The notes under the pieces: model-generated
The model's database searches: none
What the model was told of the DNA's origin: nothing
What the model saw: only the letters and a program-made list of their open reading frames with translations
Position numbers and translations under genes: made by a program
Source of the DNA: Myrica gale
Taxonomy: Eukaryota > Streptophyta > Magnoliopsida > Fagales > Myricaceae
Length of the DNA: 64,000 nucleotides
Assembly (NCBI GenBank): GCA_963930655.1
Contig: OZ005605.1
Location: 17,243,501 to 17,307,500 of the forward strand
Direction: 5' to 3'
Shown: piece by piece, positions 11,209 through 24,843 of the stretch
Numbering within the stretch: the first letter of the stretch is position 1
Layout: each line of letters starts with the position of its first letter

Positions 11209-13226
11209 TGATGGCCATGAAATACTCGGTTCGACCAGACCACTTAGGTTCGGGTCCATTAACCTGTTGGTCAGTCCCGACTATCCGATCTTGCATAGCA
11301 GTCTGGCATCCGATCTCGCATAGAAGTCTAGCAACTCGACGACTCCTCATGACAATTCAAATGGTTGGGGGCACTCTCCCAATACAACTCTACTACCTTA
11401 AGAGGTAAGGTAGTCTCCTAACAGGACTACGACGACGGTACAAGTATAAAAAGGTATTCTCCTCATTAGACCAATGCTTAATTCCATTCTCTAAGCATTA
11501 AACCTCTCCTCCAGATCTAACTTGGTTGTCGGAGTCTCCGGACCCGAGGTCATCTCCCTCGGTGATTCTTGCAGGTTCACTTGACTTCCGAGCATTATGG
11601 TGATTCTTGACATCATCAGTTGGCGCCGTCTAAAAAGCCACCTCCAAACACTTTTACGCTCACCACAACAATTTTCAACCACCTCTTTTGCATCCTTCCT
11701 TCATCATAATCCCTACCTCCGCTGAAATACCGAACGACAACAAGCAACTCTTATCACAAGCACAGAACTCGTCCCCAAAAAGAACCGTTGTGACGAACCG
11801 TTGAGGACATGTTCGCTGAACGTCTCCATTCCACACCTCCTGCCCAGCAGGGGAGAAAAGGGATCGTGACGTCGACCGCTCACACTACCGAGATCAACGA
11901 CGACAAACATGCAAGGACCGCTCAACACTCGCCAACACCTCCCTTTTCACAGCAAGGAACTGAGAAAGACTTGCACGAATATAATTTATCAGGCTACTAA
12001 TAATATCTCTTTGTCTAACCTGATAATCTCGTTTATCTCAACATATAATCTTTATCTTATCTAACATGACAACTTATTAGATGTATCTTTTATGTGCCAA
12101 GGGCACTCTACACCAGCAAATCGGTCTAAGTGATCTGTGCCGAGAGCATCACTCATATTACAGTGCCATGTGCACTCCTTGGTCTCAGCAACCTTAGTGA
12201 GCACCCCCGTGACGGGAGCACCCTGTACCCGGGCAGAGGGAACTCGATCGCAAGTCTCCCGAGTACCCTGCGTCGGCTCATACCCAGACAGTGGTCAACT
12301 CGATTGAAAGTCTCCCGAGTACTCTGCATTGGCTCGTACCCGAGCAAAGGGAACTCAATCGCAAGTCTCCACTCCCATGTACTCTGCGCTGGTTCGTACT
12401 GGGCATAGGAAACTTGATCGCAAGTCTCCCGAGTACCCTACGCCAGCTCGTACCCAGGCAGTGGTCAACTCGATCGCAAGTTCCCTTTTATATTTTCTCA
12501 GGCTAGATTGCTCTTCTAATACTAAAATTTTATTGAGATCTAACTGAGGCATCAGAGTCTCCGGATTCGAGGCCGCTCTATCTTCTTCTTCCTTTCAAGT
12601 CTGATCAAACTCCACTAAGTACCTTACTTAGGAGAAAATCTCAGCAGCGATCAAACTCCACCGAAAACCCTGCTCAGGATGAGATATCAGCAGCAGTTTA
12701 ACTTCTCCAGAGTACCCTGCTCGGTAATAGATCTCAACAGGACAACTGACCCAATCGGGTGGCTCGCTCTTTCTGTCCGACCTGCACCATTTTTGAGGTT
12801 GAAAAGAGTGAGAGTACTAATGGGCCTTGAAATACTCGACCCGACCAAACCACTTAGGCTCGGGTCTATTAGCCTGTTGGCCAGTCCGGACTATCCAACC
12901 TCGCATAGGAGTCTGATATCCGATCTCACATAGAAGTCTAGCCACTCGAGGACTCCTCATGACAATTCAAATGGTTGAGGGCACTCTCCCAATACAACTC
13001 TACTACTGTAAGAGGTAGTCTCCTAACAGGACTACGACGCCGATACAGGTATAAAAACTCAGGTATTCTCCTCATTAGACCGATGCTTAATTCCATTCTC
13101 TAAGCACTAAACCTCTTTTTCATATTTAATTTGGCCGTCGGAGTCTCTGGACCCGAGGTCATCCCCTCGGTGATTCTTGCAGGTTCACTTGGCTTCCGAG
13201 CATTGTGGTGATTCTTGACATCATCA
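11209..13226 (+). mobile_element. non-autonomous LTR retrotransposon (TRIM/LARD-like)
   Basis: A 5' LTR (11209-11618, about 410 bp) and a 3' LTR (about 12818-13226) are clearly homologous, share TGAT...ATCA-type ends and are flanked by a perfect 5-bp duplication CTTAT (11204-11208 and 13227-13231). Directly inside the 5' LTR is TTGGCGCCGTCT (11620-11631), a primer-binding site typical of plant Gypsy-type elements. A purine-rich stretch (GAGGTTGAAAAGAGTGAGAG) precedes the 3' LTR. The 1.2-kb interior has no gag or pol similarity, so movement would have needed proteins supplied in trans. TATAAAAA-type sequence in the LTRs (near 11445 and 13052) could serve as its promoter. Confidence 0.9.
12240..12490 (+). 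repeat. tandem ~56-bp repeats inside the LTR element
   Basis: The motif CGATCGCAAGTCTCCCGAGTA recurs in variant form starting near 12245, 12301, 12356, 12415 and 12471, with spacings of about 56 bp. Each unit also carries GGCTCGTACCC. Minisatellites like this are common in the interior of non-coding LTR elements. Confidence 0.85.
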
Positions 13227-13231
13227 CTTAT

Positions 13232-16200
13232 AGTAATATTTATGTTAAAAATACGACATTTCATCCATTCTCGTCTGTTTTACTAACTACATATATTAAT
13301 AAATATTAATCACAATGTGCGCTTGGTCCACATTAGACCTGTAATTTACTAACATATTGTGTTAGTGAAAGTGTTAGTGAAAGCTAGTAATTCGAGTGGG
13401 GCTTCTCAGTAGCTTGTGGTGGGGTCAGAAGTCAGCTTGCATATTCAGCATCCATTGCCAGCTTCCTTGCTCTTTCAACTCCTTAGGGCAGCGCATCGCA
13501 TCGCATCGCAAAGAAGCTGCTGGCCTCCTTGGTTACACATGGGCGTACGCGTAAGCGTTTGAATTTCTTCGCGAATTTACCACGTAGACGGAATAAAATA
13601 GGCCGACTTCATGCAGAAAGCTGGGTTTGCCTTTTTGCAAAGCAAGAAAAGAAGGAGCATCCGTAGCTCTTTCCGGTCGCTTTCCGGATTCGAACCGGCC
13701 GACCACAGAATTCTAAATTGTGACCAAATCCTGTCCCTTTCTCCCTGGCGAACAAGTCAATACGTTAGCATTAATTAACACTAGGGTCACGGCTTATTAC
13801 TTGGATTCCCTTTTTCCGGTACGTAGTTCATACTGGAAGTAGTTGACCACAGCGTTGGGAGTAGGGCTGTTCAATAAATCGCTTTTAGTTTTTCCTAACT
13901 GATACGCTTTTAAGATAAATGATAGTTTCATATTATGGTGAAGATTTGATAAAATTACTTCGACCGAGTTTGATTTCGAAAGCAAAGGACGATTCGGGTA
14001 GCTAGAGTACTGGCATGAAAGCAAAAGTCCTTTACTTTTCGCCGGCTTCAACTCTACGTTGAGAGTTCACGACCAATTATCATGGTCCAACGAGCTAGAT
14101 TGTGGAAATTACACTTCAGATCAGATGTATCACCATCCGCCGGCAATTTCGTTTATAGAAATCGCCTTACAAAAGAAGCTGTCTCCTTCCTCAACATTGC
14201 TTTCCTTCATGAATACGGTAGAGAGAAATACTACTTCTTGCAGAGAGGGTTGCCTTTCAGCAATGCAAAGAACAAGACGAAGCGCCTCCCGGTCGCTTTC
14301 TGGCTTCAAACCGACCAACCGACCACGGGAGAGTTCCAAATTAAGAGCAAATCATGTTCTTTCTCCTCGACGAACAGGTCAAGAAGTTTGTATTAGTTAA
14401 ACAGAATTGATGTCATAGACAATGACTTGAGGCGATGTTCGGTTGTAAAGAATTCTTCAAAAATTTGTAGAAAATTTGATAATGGTGTGAATATTTCGGA
14501 TGATTTGGTCTTTCTTCTTCTATTTGCATTGCTTTGATTTCGATACCAAATTATAATTTAGTCGAAGAAGAAGAAGAGAACACTTCCGCCAAGCAGCAAT
14601 GGGGGGGTCAATTATGGAGAACTAGACCAGCTCATCAAATTATTTCCGTAAAACATCACTGTTGAAATGACTGCTTCTAAGAGAACAGGCAAAACATGGT
14701 TAATCGTAGGTTATATTAAAAAATTCCCAGATTTCTAGACATGCTATTCTTCTTCTTCTTCTTCTGTTTTCCTATAGACCTGTTATTAATGACTTGGCTC
14801 CGAGGACCGAGTTTCAAACGGTCCCATGGGTGCAAGAGCCAGAGGTATTCTGTGAAGGACATACTGAAGATCTTGTTTAGAAAAATATTAATTTCATTAA
14901 AATCATTATTCTTTTCGCTAAAGACAAAACTCCCTAATTTGACACATATATACCGAAAGATTGGTGCTCACATTTCGAACCCACAGAAATTATTACCGGA
15001 AAAGAAGCATGTGATTTTGACTAAGTATGCACTCAAACAAGGTGATACTATCATTTTGTTGACAGAATTTTTGGTTTTCTTCTTAGAAACCCAAGCCAGA
15101 AGCCCAATTACTTTGGAGGTGAGGTGGGGGAAACCGGAGAGATAGACACGAGTCCCACTATGAGATCTATATTGCCTAGTAATTAATATGGATAATATGA
15201 AATATTATGAGACCTATGTATTATGTATATCTCTATCTGAATTTGTCAGATAGCATATTGGAGAAGATCCTGATTGAGAGAACTTGTTTCAGTCCATGAC
15301 AAAAAAAAAACCCGATTTATCATCAGTTCTTCAAAGACCAAAAGAAATTTTTTCAAAAATCTATATCTAAACGAGCTCCGTTTACAGGTTCCAAGAAAAA
15401 AAAATTCCCAGAATCTTCTGCCAAACTCACATACCAACTTTCACAACGCCCTAAAAATTACGTTATACACACTTTTTCCTCAGAAGTATAAACCTATTCG
15501 GCTATTCCGAACCGCCCGTCCAAAGGACTTATGACTTTAGACTTGTATGATTGAGAGTTGGTCAAGAGACGTTATAAATCTCCACATGAATCATGTCAGG
15601 AGGTGTTATTATTTTCCATTATGGGTGAGGGAATATTCAAAGGTAGGGCTCAAATACAGCTGGTAGAAGGATTGGTGGTCCAGGATCCGGATAAAATAGA
15701 AGAAAAAAAGTCCCATATGTATGGCTGAAATTCCACACAAGACAAGTAAATGAGGCGACCGAACCGAATTCCACGTTCTCACTGAAATGAAAAACAATCA
15801 GTGACTCTTGACATGTTGAGAGCTCAGAAAACTAATGCCATTTGAACAGAAAATACCTCTTCGGGATAATTTATTCAAAGTCTAAAACTGAAGGTGAAAC
15901 ACCCCAGTTTCAGTTTCTGCTCCTTAATGGAAGATTGACAAATACATTAGATGTCGGATGTAAACAAAATTACAAATCAATAAGATCCAATAAAACAGAA
16001 TAACATCTCATATTGATGATTCGTGATAAGCAGGGACATGTCCAAGACTTAACAAGCATTTTTCAACCTTTGCAACAAGCCGGGGATGATGGACATTGCA
16101 TTCTCCGATTGAGTGATGTAACAAATTTAGACATCTACTTCACCTAATGACACGTACAGGGGAGTGCACCCACTTCACGTGGTAGACACTCAGGTCTACC

Positions 16201-17009
16201 ATTTCCCGTTTCACAATTCCACAATACATATTACTTAAATTTCTCTACCCATTTTCAAGCAAGATAGACAACTTGAAACTGCAGCCGTCATTAAAACACA
16301 TCTTGTAATATGCATGTCTAATGGAAAGCTTGCACAGGCTAATGTTCATAAACGAAAGATTCTAGAATTTATAGGACTCGAAACTGTAACCAATCATACA
16401 AGCTGTGATCCATTGAACAGAAGAAAGCCTATCATGATAAACGGTTGCTCATAAAAAAATTTATATAATTAATAGTGGCTGCACAATCCTAATTTTTTCC
16501 CCTACATATTCTCATCAGATATGAATCATATTTTTATTCAATGAAAAAGGATCGACAAATAGAAGTGACCTACTAAACAGCAGGAATAACACTATGTAAA
16601 TGAGGTCGGACCATCTACCCTTCAAAGCCATCCAATTCTTTTCTTGTATTACCTTGGAGATTTAGTTGAGAGGCACTTTCCACAAGAAACAAGCTTCAGC
16701 AACGAATGTGGTTTTCGCGTCCTAATTTTCAAACGTGAAAGCTGCAGATGCCAACAAGAAGCAACACCCTCAATAACTAATCAATTAACCAGAAATCGTA
16801 GTGTGACCAGAAATAGACGCAAGGAAAGAAAAAAAAGACACTATTAGCATTACTGCATGGTTGAATCAACTTAACAATTTATCATTTAAGCTTGGAGAAA
16901 TCTTGTAGCTGACTAGCAATAGATCCAACCAATTACAGGAAAAACCGTATGTGCACGAACATTCTTTTGCATTACTATTGAGTTCTATTTCTTATGTACT
17001 CAGATTAAG
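13232..17009. other. intergenic DNA and 3' flank of the STICHEL-like gene
   Basis: A pentanucleotide run (GCATC)n lies near 13492-13510. Two diverged copies of a block of about 150 bp occur at about 13610-13770 and 14240-14400, described separately. A GGCGATGTTCGGTT motif at 14432 matches one MITE end, but its partner was not found. No gene is supported by the frames at 14741-15145 or elsewhere. The right end probably includes the 3'UTR of the STICHEL-like gene. Confidence 0.45.
13610..14400. repeat. two diverged copies of a ~150-bp block
   Basis: The stretch with CCGGTCGCTTTCCGGATTCGAACC, a GCCGACCACAGA motif, CCCTTTCTCC and CGAACAAGTCAA (about 13660-13760) matches CCGGTCGCTTTCTGGCTTC, ACCGACCACGGGAGAG, CTTTCTCCTCGACGAACAGGTCAA (about 14290-14385). 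The copies are separated by about 0.6 kb and are probably parts of one repeat family. Confidence 0.6.
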
Positions 17010-20000
17010 CTATCTGGCATGGCCTTGAAAAAAGCACGAAGCATAAGAACATGATACCTGAAAAGTTTAATACATTTTGAATTAGAATGAAAATAAAGTG
17101 ATGAGCATAGGCATGTTATTCACAGAAGGCAGTTGGAGTTGGTTGAAGTTTTATGATAGGCTGATGGGACAGATTGCCAAAGTGGTGGGTAATGCAATAG
17201 TTTGTCTCCACTCAAGCTCATTTTATGAGTCTAGCTGTCTGAAATTGATGACAGGGATGCTTACAAAATAGTGATCAGGTTGGCTTTAGATAATTCACCT
17301 AGCTCAGCTGATGGCTATACGTCCCCAGAACATGAACATTTATAAGATTATGCATAACCGCCATGCTATATATACCCAAATTCCCATTGATCGATCTACC
17401 CTAGTTCTTTGCTTCTTCAGTCTATCCCATTTCTCTAATTCTGTGCTCTCAATCAGCAATTTTAAACAGTAGATGCTCCATGTAGAGAATGAACTTGAAG
17501 TAAGATGACCATTAGGTAATTGATTACATGCTAAAATATCTTACTTCTTCAGAAAAGAGTCTACTGGAAAAAACGTTCATTATTCAATTCTTCATGAATT
17601 CATTAAGGCATTACCTTTCGACGAGTTACTCTAGTTGCTTTCCAGCAAAGTAGGCTTCTGGATCTAGGTTCCAGTCTCCTGTAAATTAGAAATTTTTAGA
17701 ATCAATTCGAGCTGAGACAGGAAATGTTTGTAAGCAAGCAAAATGTTCTCAATACCAACTTTTACACCAAACAGTTCCACTTTGGCTGGAGAAAAATAAC
17801 AGAAGAAAAGATTCTTCTGTTGTCTCCCGTCAGAAAGGGCACTTTACTAAAAATTGAGCAGTCACATAATTAAAGAAGAATATGTATCCGTTCAGACTTA
17901 TACGTCTGCACACTTATTCATGATGAGTACATCTATTTTGTGTTCCATTATTACATTCCAAAAAGTAAGCAGTTGCAAGATAAACAGTTATCAGTTCATC
18001 TTATTTGAAATATGAATCTAGCAAGTATATATTTTCACGAGAATGCATTTTCAAATCACTTCATTGAAGTAAAGTAGACATCTCTTTTCTTCAAACATTT
18101 TCTATCTACTCGGCCCACAAGTCAAAATTACTTGTCTGCTTCTTCTACTCTATAATAGACAGATAAGAAATATGGATGCTATTTAGGGCAAAATGAGAAT
18201 AGAAAAGAAACCAATCTCGAGAATAACAATGAAATCGAATTACATACAAATTCTCTTGTTCAAGCTTTTCAGCTATAGAAACGGCTTTGCGTGACCATGC
18301 ATTTCGCTGAGTACATCCTTCAGCCTGCTGAATTACATGGGCAAGTGACACCTTGCTTCTAACAAGGCTCTGGCTCTGACTTTGTTCCCCAAGTTTTCTT
18401 CTTTCTGGGAGTGAAGCTATGCTTGATTTCTTAGAAGAAGCTGATGCTTCTCCCACCCATGAACCTCCCAAACCTCTTTTATCAGATACTGCTGAATTAT
18501 CAATGTGCTCATTACCCTTGGGTTCCCTGGGAGAAGCTGCTACTTCTACTATTTCACTCCTTCCCATTTCCATATTGTCCGACTGTAAGAGCTTAGCTTG
18601 AAATGAATTGTCCTTAGAGGCTGGCAACATAAGAGGCACATGCACACCTGATCCTGAATCTTGCTTAGATTCGCATCTTATTTGAATTGTCACCGGGGAG
18701 TCAAGAACAGTCTCAAATGCTTCTAAGATATGTCTCCTAAGCTTCTCTGCCGTTGATTTTGACTGATGCGAGCTGAACATCAACTGCACAGTGGGGGCTG
18801 CAAGAAAAAGCAATTTAGTGGTACCAACAGTTAGACAACGCACAAGAAGCAAGCGTATACAAGAATTCAGAACGCTTAAATGAGATGAGTCTAATGGAAA
18901 ACATATGGTGAATGTCTGAAATACCAAACTCAAAAAAAAAAAAGATGAAGGAGAAGAAGAAAAAATGACAGAAGGGAAATAAAAAAGTTCAATCCCATTA
19001 GTGACAAATAAGATAAACGACTCATAAATGAGATATAAAACACATGCAAATCTGAGACAAAAGCAATCTAGATAGAATTAACATGGAATGCCACCCACAG
19101 TATCCGAATATTATAGCCAAACCTATTACCATTCCCGAAAACAATGCTTCAGTAAATACTAGGTGTTGAAGCAAAAGCCAGTCAAGATAAACACACACGT
19201 CCGTGATAATAGTTAACTCAATGGTGGTAACATTCCTCCCACCAGATCTCATATCCCATGTTTTATACTCCATAACTCCCCTTTATTTAAAAAGGGGGGA
19301 GGGGGTACCATTTGGTTGTAAGAGCCAATGATGAGGAAATTTCGGTCATTTTCATAGGAGAAATGGGTTTTGTATTTAAACCCTTGGAACAGCCTCCTCC
19401 TCTCACCTGATCTTTGGAATATCAATTTGAAGCAATTCCCACCAGGAAGGAGATAATATTTACAATTAACTCCTATCAATAGTTTTCTGTCATGCATAGA
19501 GCGAAAAAAGAAAAAGTAAGATCAAGTCCCATATAAGAAAGATGTCACAAACGTGAGGGATTCATATGTGATAATTGAGCCCAAATCCATAAGGAATTTT
19601 TTTTCGATTTGTTGTGTTCTAAAACAGGTAATGACCTCACTGGATGACTCCCTAAGCTGTCTATCTCCTCCAAAAACCAATTATTCTAAACATGAGAAGT
19701 GAGGGCATTTCAATAAACTTGAGAGTTGTTGGCGTATGTATGGAGGAAAAAGAAAAGAAAAGAGGAATTAATTCCCCATGTGTTTTCAATTCAGCTCCTA
19801 ACTTTTTGTCTCCACAATCCAAATTGATTGCTGAAAGTTTTCAAATTCACAAGCACCAAGAGTTTTCACACATGGAATTGAAAGAAAAACATGAGAACAT
19901 TGAACCACTAAAAGTGTGATAATGGGGCATTATTCATGGCACTTTTAAAATGCTTACTGGAGTGTACCTGCACCAAAACTGACAGAGATCAGCTTCCCTT

Positions 20001-23000
20001 CTTGATACAAAAACTCCTTTACCCCATCAGTTTGAATTTTCTCAAGCACCTCCAACCATATGTCTTCAATTCCTCTGTTGTTTTTACCAGAAATCTGCCT
20101 GCCAATTACCCTAGTCATGTCAGCAGCATATGCAGATGGCGGTTGATAAAGCATACCAGTCCCAATATGCCTTTTTTTCTCCAAACTAATACCCTTAAAA
20201 GTTCCATTTTCATAGAAATCACCAGAACTTCCTGCATGGAGATTTTCTAGTCTAACATTCGTTGACAAGCCTCTCTCCTTACTGTGCATCTCGGAACGCT
20301 CGCCTATTCTCCTTGCTGAACTTCTTCCACCTGCATTATTTACCATCGGACTGTGATTGAAACTAGTGTCTGCAGAAGTAGGCAGCATGTACTGCTGATC
20401 AGGAGCAAGTTGAAGCAATGCAGCTGTTAGCCATGTTAATTTGTCATTTGACATCCTCAGCTGTTTTTCAGCCTCAGATAAAGTTTTTAAAGCTTGACGC
20501 AGTTTTTCCATATCTTCTTTGGACACTGCAACAAATAAGAACACAGATTTAGCAGGAATCAGAAATGGCATAAAGGAAAAGTTGTCATGCAGAAAATCTA
20601 ATTGATTATTTGAAAATGAGGGCTGTAAAAGTGTTTCAGAACACGAAATTGAGTAAAACATGATTTTGTGACAAATGGGGTGAACGGAAGAAGACTGAAT
20701 CAGTAAATGAGACACTAAAAAAGATGCTCAGACACACTGACATGCAGAGGCCTACAGTGATAAACATCACCACAACTTGTTAGTAAATGGATGAAGTAGA
20801 AGATCTCTATAATTGATAAAAAAAATTACTCACAAGGTTGTCGTCGAAAGAACTTCCTTCTAAGCCTTTCCTTTTTAAAATCATAACTACCAGCTAGTAT
20901 ATCAGTAATCACTGTAGCAAGCTGTGACATCAAAGCTAGTGGCTCTACACCACTTTCCATTATTACTCTCAAATTCTTCACTGTGTTTATTGTGTCAGCA
21001 GATAGCGCTAAATCAAGAAGATCCACCAATTTCTCATCTGAGATAAGCCCAACCTGTGAAAAAGGGACTTATAACTTTCAGTTGTAATGCAGGTAGAGAA
21101 GCATTTCCAAAAGACTGGATATACAAATAACAAGTGTTCGAAGCCAACCTGTGAAAAAGGGACTTATAACTTTCAGTTGTAATGCAGGTAGAGAAGCATT
21201 TCCAAAAGACTGGATATACAAATAACAAGTGTTCGAAAGAAAGCACATAGTAGGATATAAGAGCTGATAGATTGGGAATAAGCAATATATACCCCTATAC
21301 ATTATTGAAGTTTTATTAAGCTATATATTATGTTGAAGTTGCTATCATTGTTGTGTGATTGACACACTACTCACTCACAATCATCCAAGGAAGGGTTAAA
21401 ATACCAGCATAAGTGACAGGAAAATGAATATGTGAACTAGTTCTACTAACAGCGTTACTAGAAACTTGGATAGAAAGCAGAATATTTATGCTACAACCTA
21501 CAGTGTGGTGAAAATCTGGCAATAAAATAGGATAAGGGACATTAGGGGTTTTAGAATATAAATTACATGATGAGATTCACCTTTTCCTATCAAGTTAAGT
21601 TTTAGGGATAACTGGTGATTTAACATGGTATCAAAACAGCAGTTTTGAATTCTAGCCTCGATGACCTTTCACCCTGTTTTAGTTAAATATTCCATGAGTC
21701 AAGCCCACTTAGTGTTGTATTATGAATTAAATAATTATACTCTCCTTCTTCTATTAACTTAATTTTTGGAGATTAACAAGGGAAGAATAATGAAGTGGCA
21801 CTTGCACATGATAAGACAATAGAATGCAACCAAAGGAAAGGTGCTTATCCATCCTAAATGTAATGTACTATTGATCAGAACTTATTTAGATCTCAGGGAA
21901 ACCTTCTATATAGGAGAACAGTATGCATGAGGTACAGCAAAAATACTACCAACTAGAAGTAAATTCCAAACCTCTACCACCATACACACTCGTAGGTTAA
22001 TACACTAAAATTTTGTATAAGTGAGACTTCTAGATTTGTTCATTTTATTACTCTCCTAACCTTTAAAAATACACTAAACAGGGAATACGAGGATGTAAAA
22101 AGATATGGAATTGATGTAAAATAAGTGAACAAATGTATAGGTTGATCAATTGAATTTCTTAATACTAAAAAAATCCATCATATGCATCCTCAATTATTTT
22201 TCCTACTACTGTTATACTGAGAAACATCTATGATGATGCAACAATTTCACTCACACTATTCTACTACATTCACCTCTCTCATTCCCCCCCAAAGTGTAAA
22301 GATCAATATTCAAAATTTAGGTCATCCATGATCCCTTCATCGAAAAACACATAATTATGCCCACAAAGAGCTAAGCATTCTAGCCTCAAAACAATACTCT
22401 TTAATTTTTACATCCTTGTGAGATGGCATAATTTTTATCTTAAATTAAAGATATGCATAACAACATATAGCTAGTATATGTTACCATTTAGACCTCTAAT
22501 CTAAAGACATAAAATTCGAGAACAAAGATGGCAATCTTCATCTCCTTTTGCCACTAATAGACAAACATTCAACCAACAAATGTCCAATTTTCCCCACAAA
22601 AAATGCCAACCTATAGAGACACAAAAGATAACCAAGTACTTGATTGAAAAGCTTGCGTCAACATGCTGCAATTTTTTCCAAGATGATAAACATTAAGAAA
22701 TATAAGACTATATGAACATTGCGTACTCTAATTCTGATAGCCAAAGTGAACGTTGAAAAAAACCTACCAGTTCCTGAACCAAAGGAACAGAGATTCTCAG
22801 TCCAAGCAAACTCAGTTGCTCAAGCGTCATCTCAGCATCCCTCAATGATCCATCTGATCTTGATGCAATAAGTTTTAGTGCATCCTTATCAATTTCCAAA
22901 TCTTCTTTGCTTGCAATCCACTGCAAAGTATAGATAATATCCGCATCCTTCAACTTTGGGAAAAAAAACTTCTGGCACCTGGATATGATTATATGAGGCA

Positions 23001-24843
23001 AAACATCAAGACTCGAACTCACAAGGACAAAAACCACACGTCTGGGAGCTCGGTCAATGACCTTTGATATGGCACCCCAGCAATCAGGGGACAAAGTGTC
23101 ACAGCCATCAAATATAAACACTCTATACGGTGATGGCAGCTGGGAAACAATCATATTGTCAAGTAAATCCATAATGCTCTCAAAGTCAAAATTACTGACT
23201 GGACCAATTTCCCTTATGTTTCTACTCTCCCCCAAATCATGTGCAATGCATGAATTGCAAAAGCCACAAGGTTTAGGATGTTCTGAAGACTGACAATTTA
23301 AAGCTCTAGCAAATATGCGAGCACAGGAGGTCTTGCCGGTGCCATGAGGTCCATAAAATACGTATAGTAACCCAACCTTCCTTTTCATGACAGCATTTAA
23401 AAGAGCTTGTGCGACCAAATTCTGACCAACCAAATCCCTGAAGGTTCTTGGCATGTACTTTTGTGCCAGGCTCTGGTGTCTACCATTGCGGTAGCCTCTC
23501 GACTTGCGTCGATCACCAGATCTGGCTTCAGAAGCAAGGTCAGAATCAACATCACGCTTGTATAAATTCTCAGCAAAGATACCAAGTTCACCGGAATAGT
23601 CACGTATCCAACCAGCATTTTCAGTGCTTTCCCGAGATCCAGATGCCTCAACTAGCAGAGGCACTGCCTCTGCATCGGATCTTGTAGATGAGGTTGTGTA
23701 GTCAGATGGCATTGGCATGTCAGACATTTCTCTCCCATGAGCAGTTGAACCTCCTTTCTTCAACTTTGAGTCTGGCAAACCACAAGACAAACTTCTTCCA
23801 GCAATGTCCAGAATAGTTTTACCTCTGTGATGAATTCTTGACCAATTCCAAGGGATCCCACACCCATTTCTTGGAGCCCTAGTGAGATTTGGATCAACAC
23901 ATTCTTCTTCTCGCTCCTCCAAGGCATTTTTGGGGTGGGCTGAACCTTGAGCTAATGTATTAGATGCCACAGACAGTTCATTCTGAGCTCCAATATCTCT
24001 TGAAGCCATAGAAGCTCGAGTTCTTCTTGCCCCTCGAAGCTTGCGCCTTCTAACTCTACTTAACCCACTGCAGTACCCAGGAATGCTGGCTTGTGGTTCC
24101 CCAACAGTTTTCTCCGGCCGAGAATGTTTTCCACGAAGACAGATGTTAGAAGATGCTACATCATCACTATCCACTGGAACATCATTCAACTGCTCAGAGA
24201 GAGTCTTCAACTGAACAGATTCAATATGCTTCCCCTTTTGTTTGCCCTTTCTATCTCTTGATTCAGAGTTCCTCGAGACAACATCATGAGCCAAATCATT
24301 ACCATCTTGATCAAGTGGAGGCTCCTCATTGCCACCCAAAATATCAGTCCTGATACTCTTCCGACTTGATTCCTCTCTCCTAACTCTTCTACCGTTGCCA
24401 AGTCCACTCTTGCTACTACGGTCACTGGTTACCATTACGCCATCATTACCCTCGCCAACCTCACTGGGAGCAACTTTTGAGGAGGCTAAATTTGCTAAGG
24501 GTGGTGAGCTTCCTGACATTCTTCTAGCTTCTCTCCGATGCTCATTGCCTATGGACCTTCTACCCTCTCGGACCATGGCATCAGTTTCACCTTTCTTTGG
24601 GAGTAGATCAACAATGGAATGCGAATGCCATGAGGGAGGACTTGCAGAAGGGTCCCTGAGAGATCTTGACCTATGAAGGACAACAAGGTCCCTCATAATA
24701 GACCTATCGGCTAATATGGGGCTATGCTTGTGCATATGGTTCTTCAAGTGAATACAATTCGTCAAATGGATGTGATTGCGGAGATGATCACTAATATCAC
24801 CATTGGCATCCTTAAGAATCCTATCGCGGACAGCTCTGGTCAT
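17010..24843 (-). CDS. STICHEL-like 3/4: STICHEL-like protein (DnaX gamma/tau-related AAA protein), six coding exons
   Basis: Exons: 24843-22768, 21053-20834, 20525-19968, 18797-18248, 17678-17615 and 17057-17010. All junctions are GT-AG and the phases fit, giving 1171 aa. The N-terminus MTRAVRDRILKDANGDISDH is the STICHEL-like 3/4 start. The AAA domain begins near residue 467 (LAQKYMPRTFRDLVGQN). Walker A is GPHGTGKTS (498-506), a four-Cys zinc module follows (CxCGFCNSC type), Walker B is VFIFDGCD with the usual Glu replaced, and the SRC motif reads IISRCQKF. A helical collar domain follows, then the family tail NLRLEPRSRSLLCWKATR. Family knowledge: related to bacterial clamp-loader gamma/tau; STICHEL itself controls trichome branching, and the role of this subfamily is poorly defined. 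The frame is intact. A 5'UTR intron (about 25568 to 24890) is possible but unproven. Confidence 0.93.
21051..21240. repeat. 95-bp tandem duplication copying the intron 1 acceptor of the STICHEL-like gene
   Basis: The block 21051-21145 is repeated at 21146-21240 with essentially no differences. In gene orientation each copy ends with TTTTTCACAG|GTTGG, so the splice acceptor of exon 2 exists twice. Use of the upstream copy (exon start 21148) would add 95 nt and shift the frame. The reading-frame-preserving acceptor is the one at 21053. Confidence 0.9.
21540..21780. mobile_element. possible Copia/TRIM remnant in the STICHEL-like intron 1
   Basis: TTTAACATGGTATCAAAACAGC (21618-21639) resembles an LTR end followed by the initiator-Met primer-binding site TGGTATCAGAGC. 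Related CTTCTATTAACTTAATTTTTGG-type sequence recurs near 21748-21770, as two truncated LTRs would give. Ends and target duplication were not found. Confidence 0.35.

Noticed and set aside
14432-14460. GGCGATGTTCGGTT motif matching a MITE end
   Set aside because: No matching inverted end or target duplication could be found nearby, so it is an orphan fragment at best.
14741-15145. 134-codon plus-strand open frame
   Set aside because: Low-complexity Phe/Lys-rich composition, no recognisable family and no gene context.
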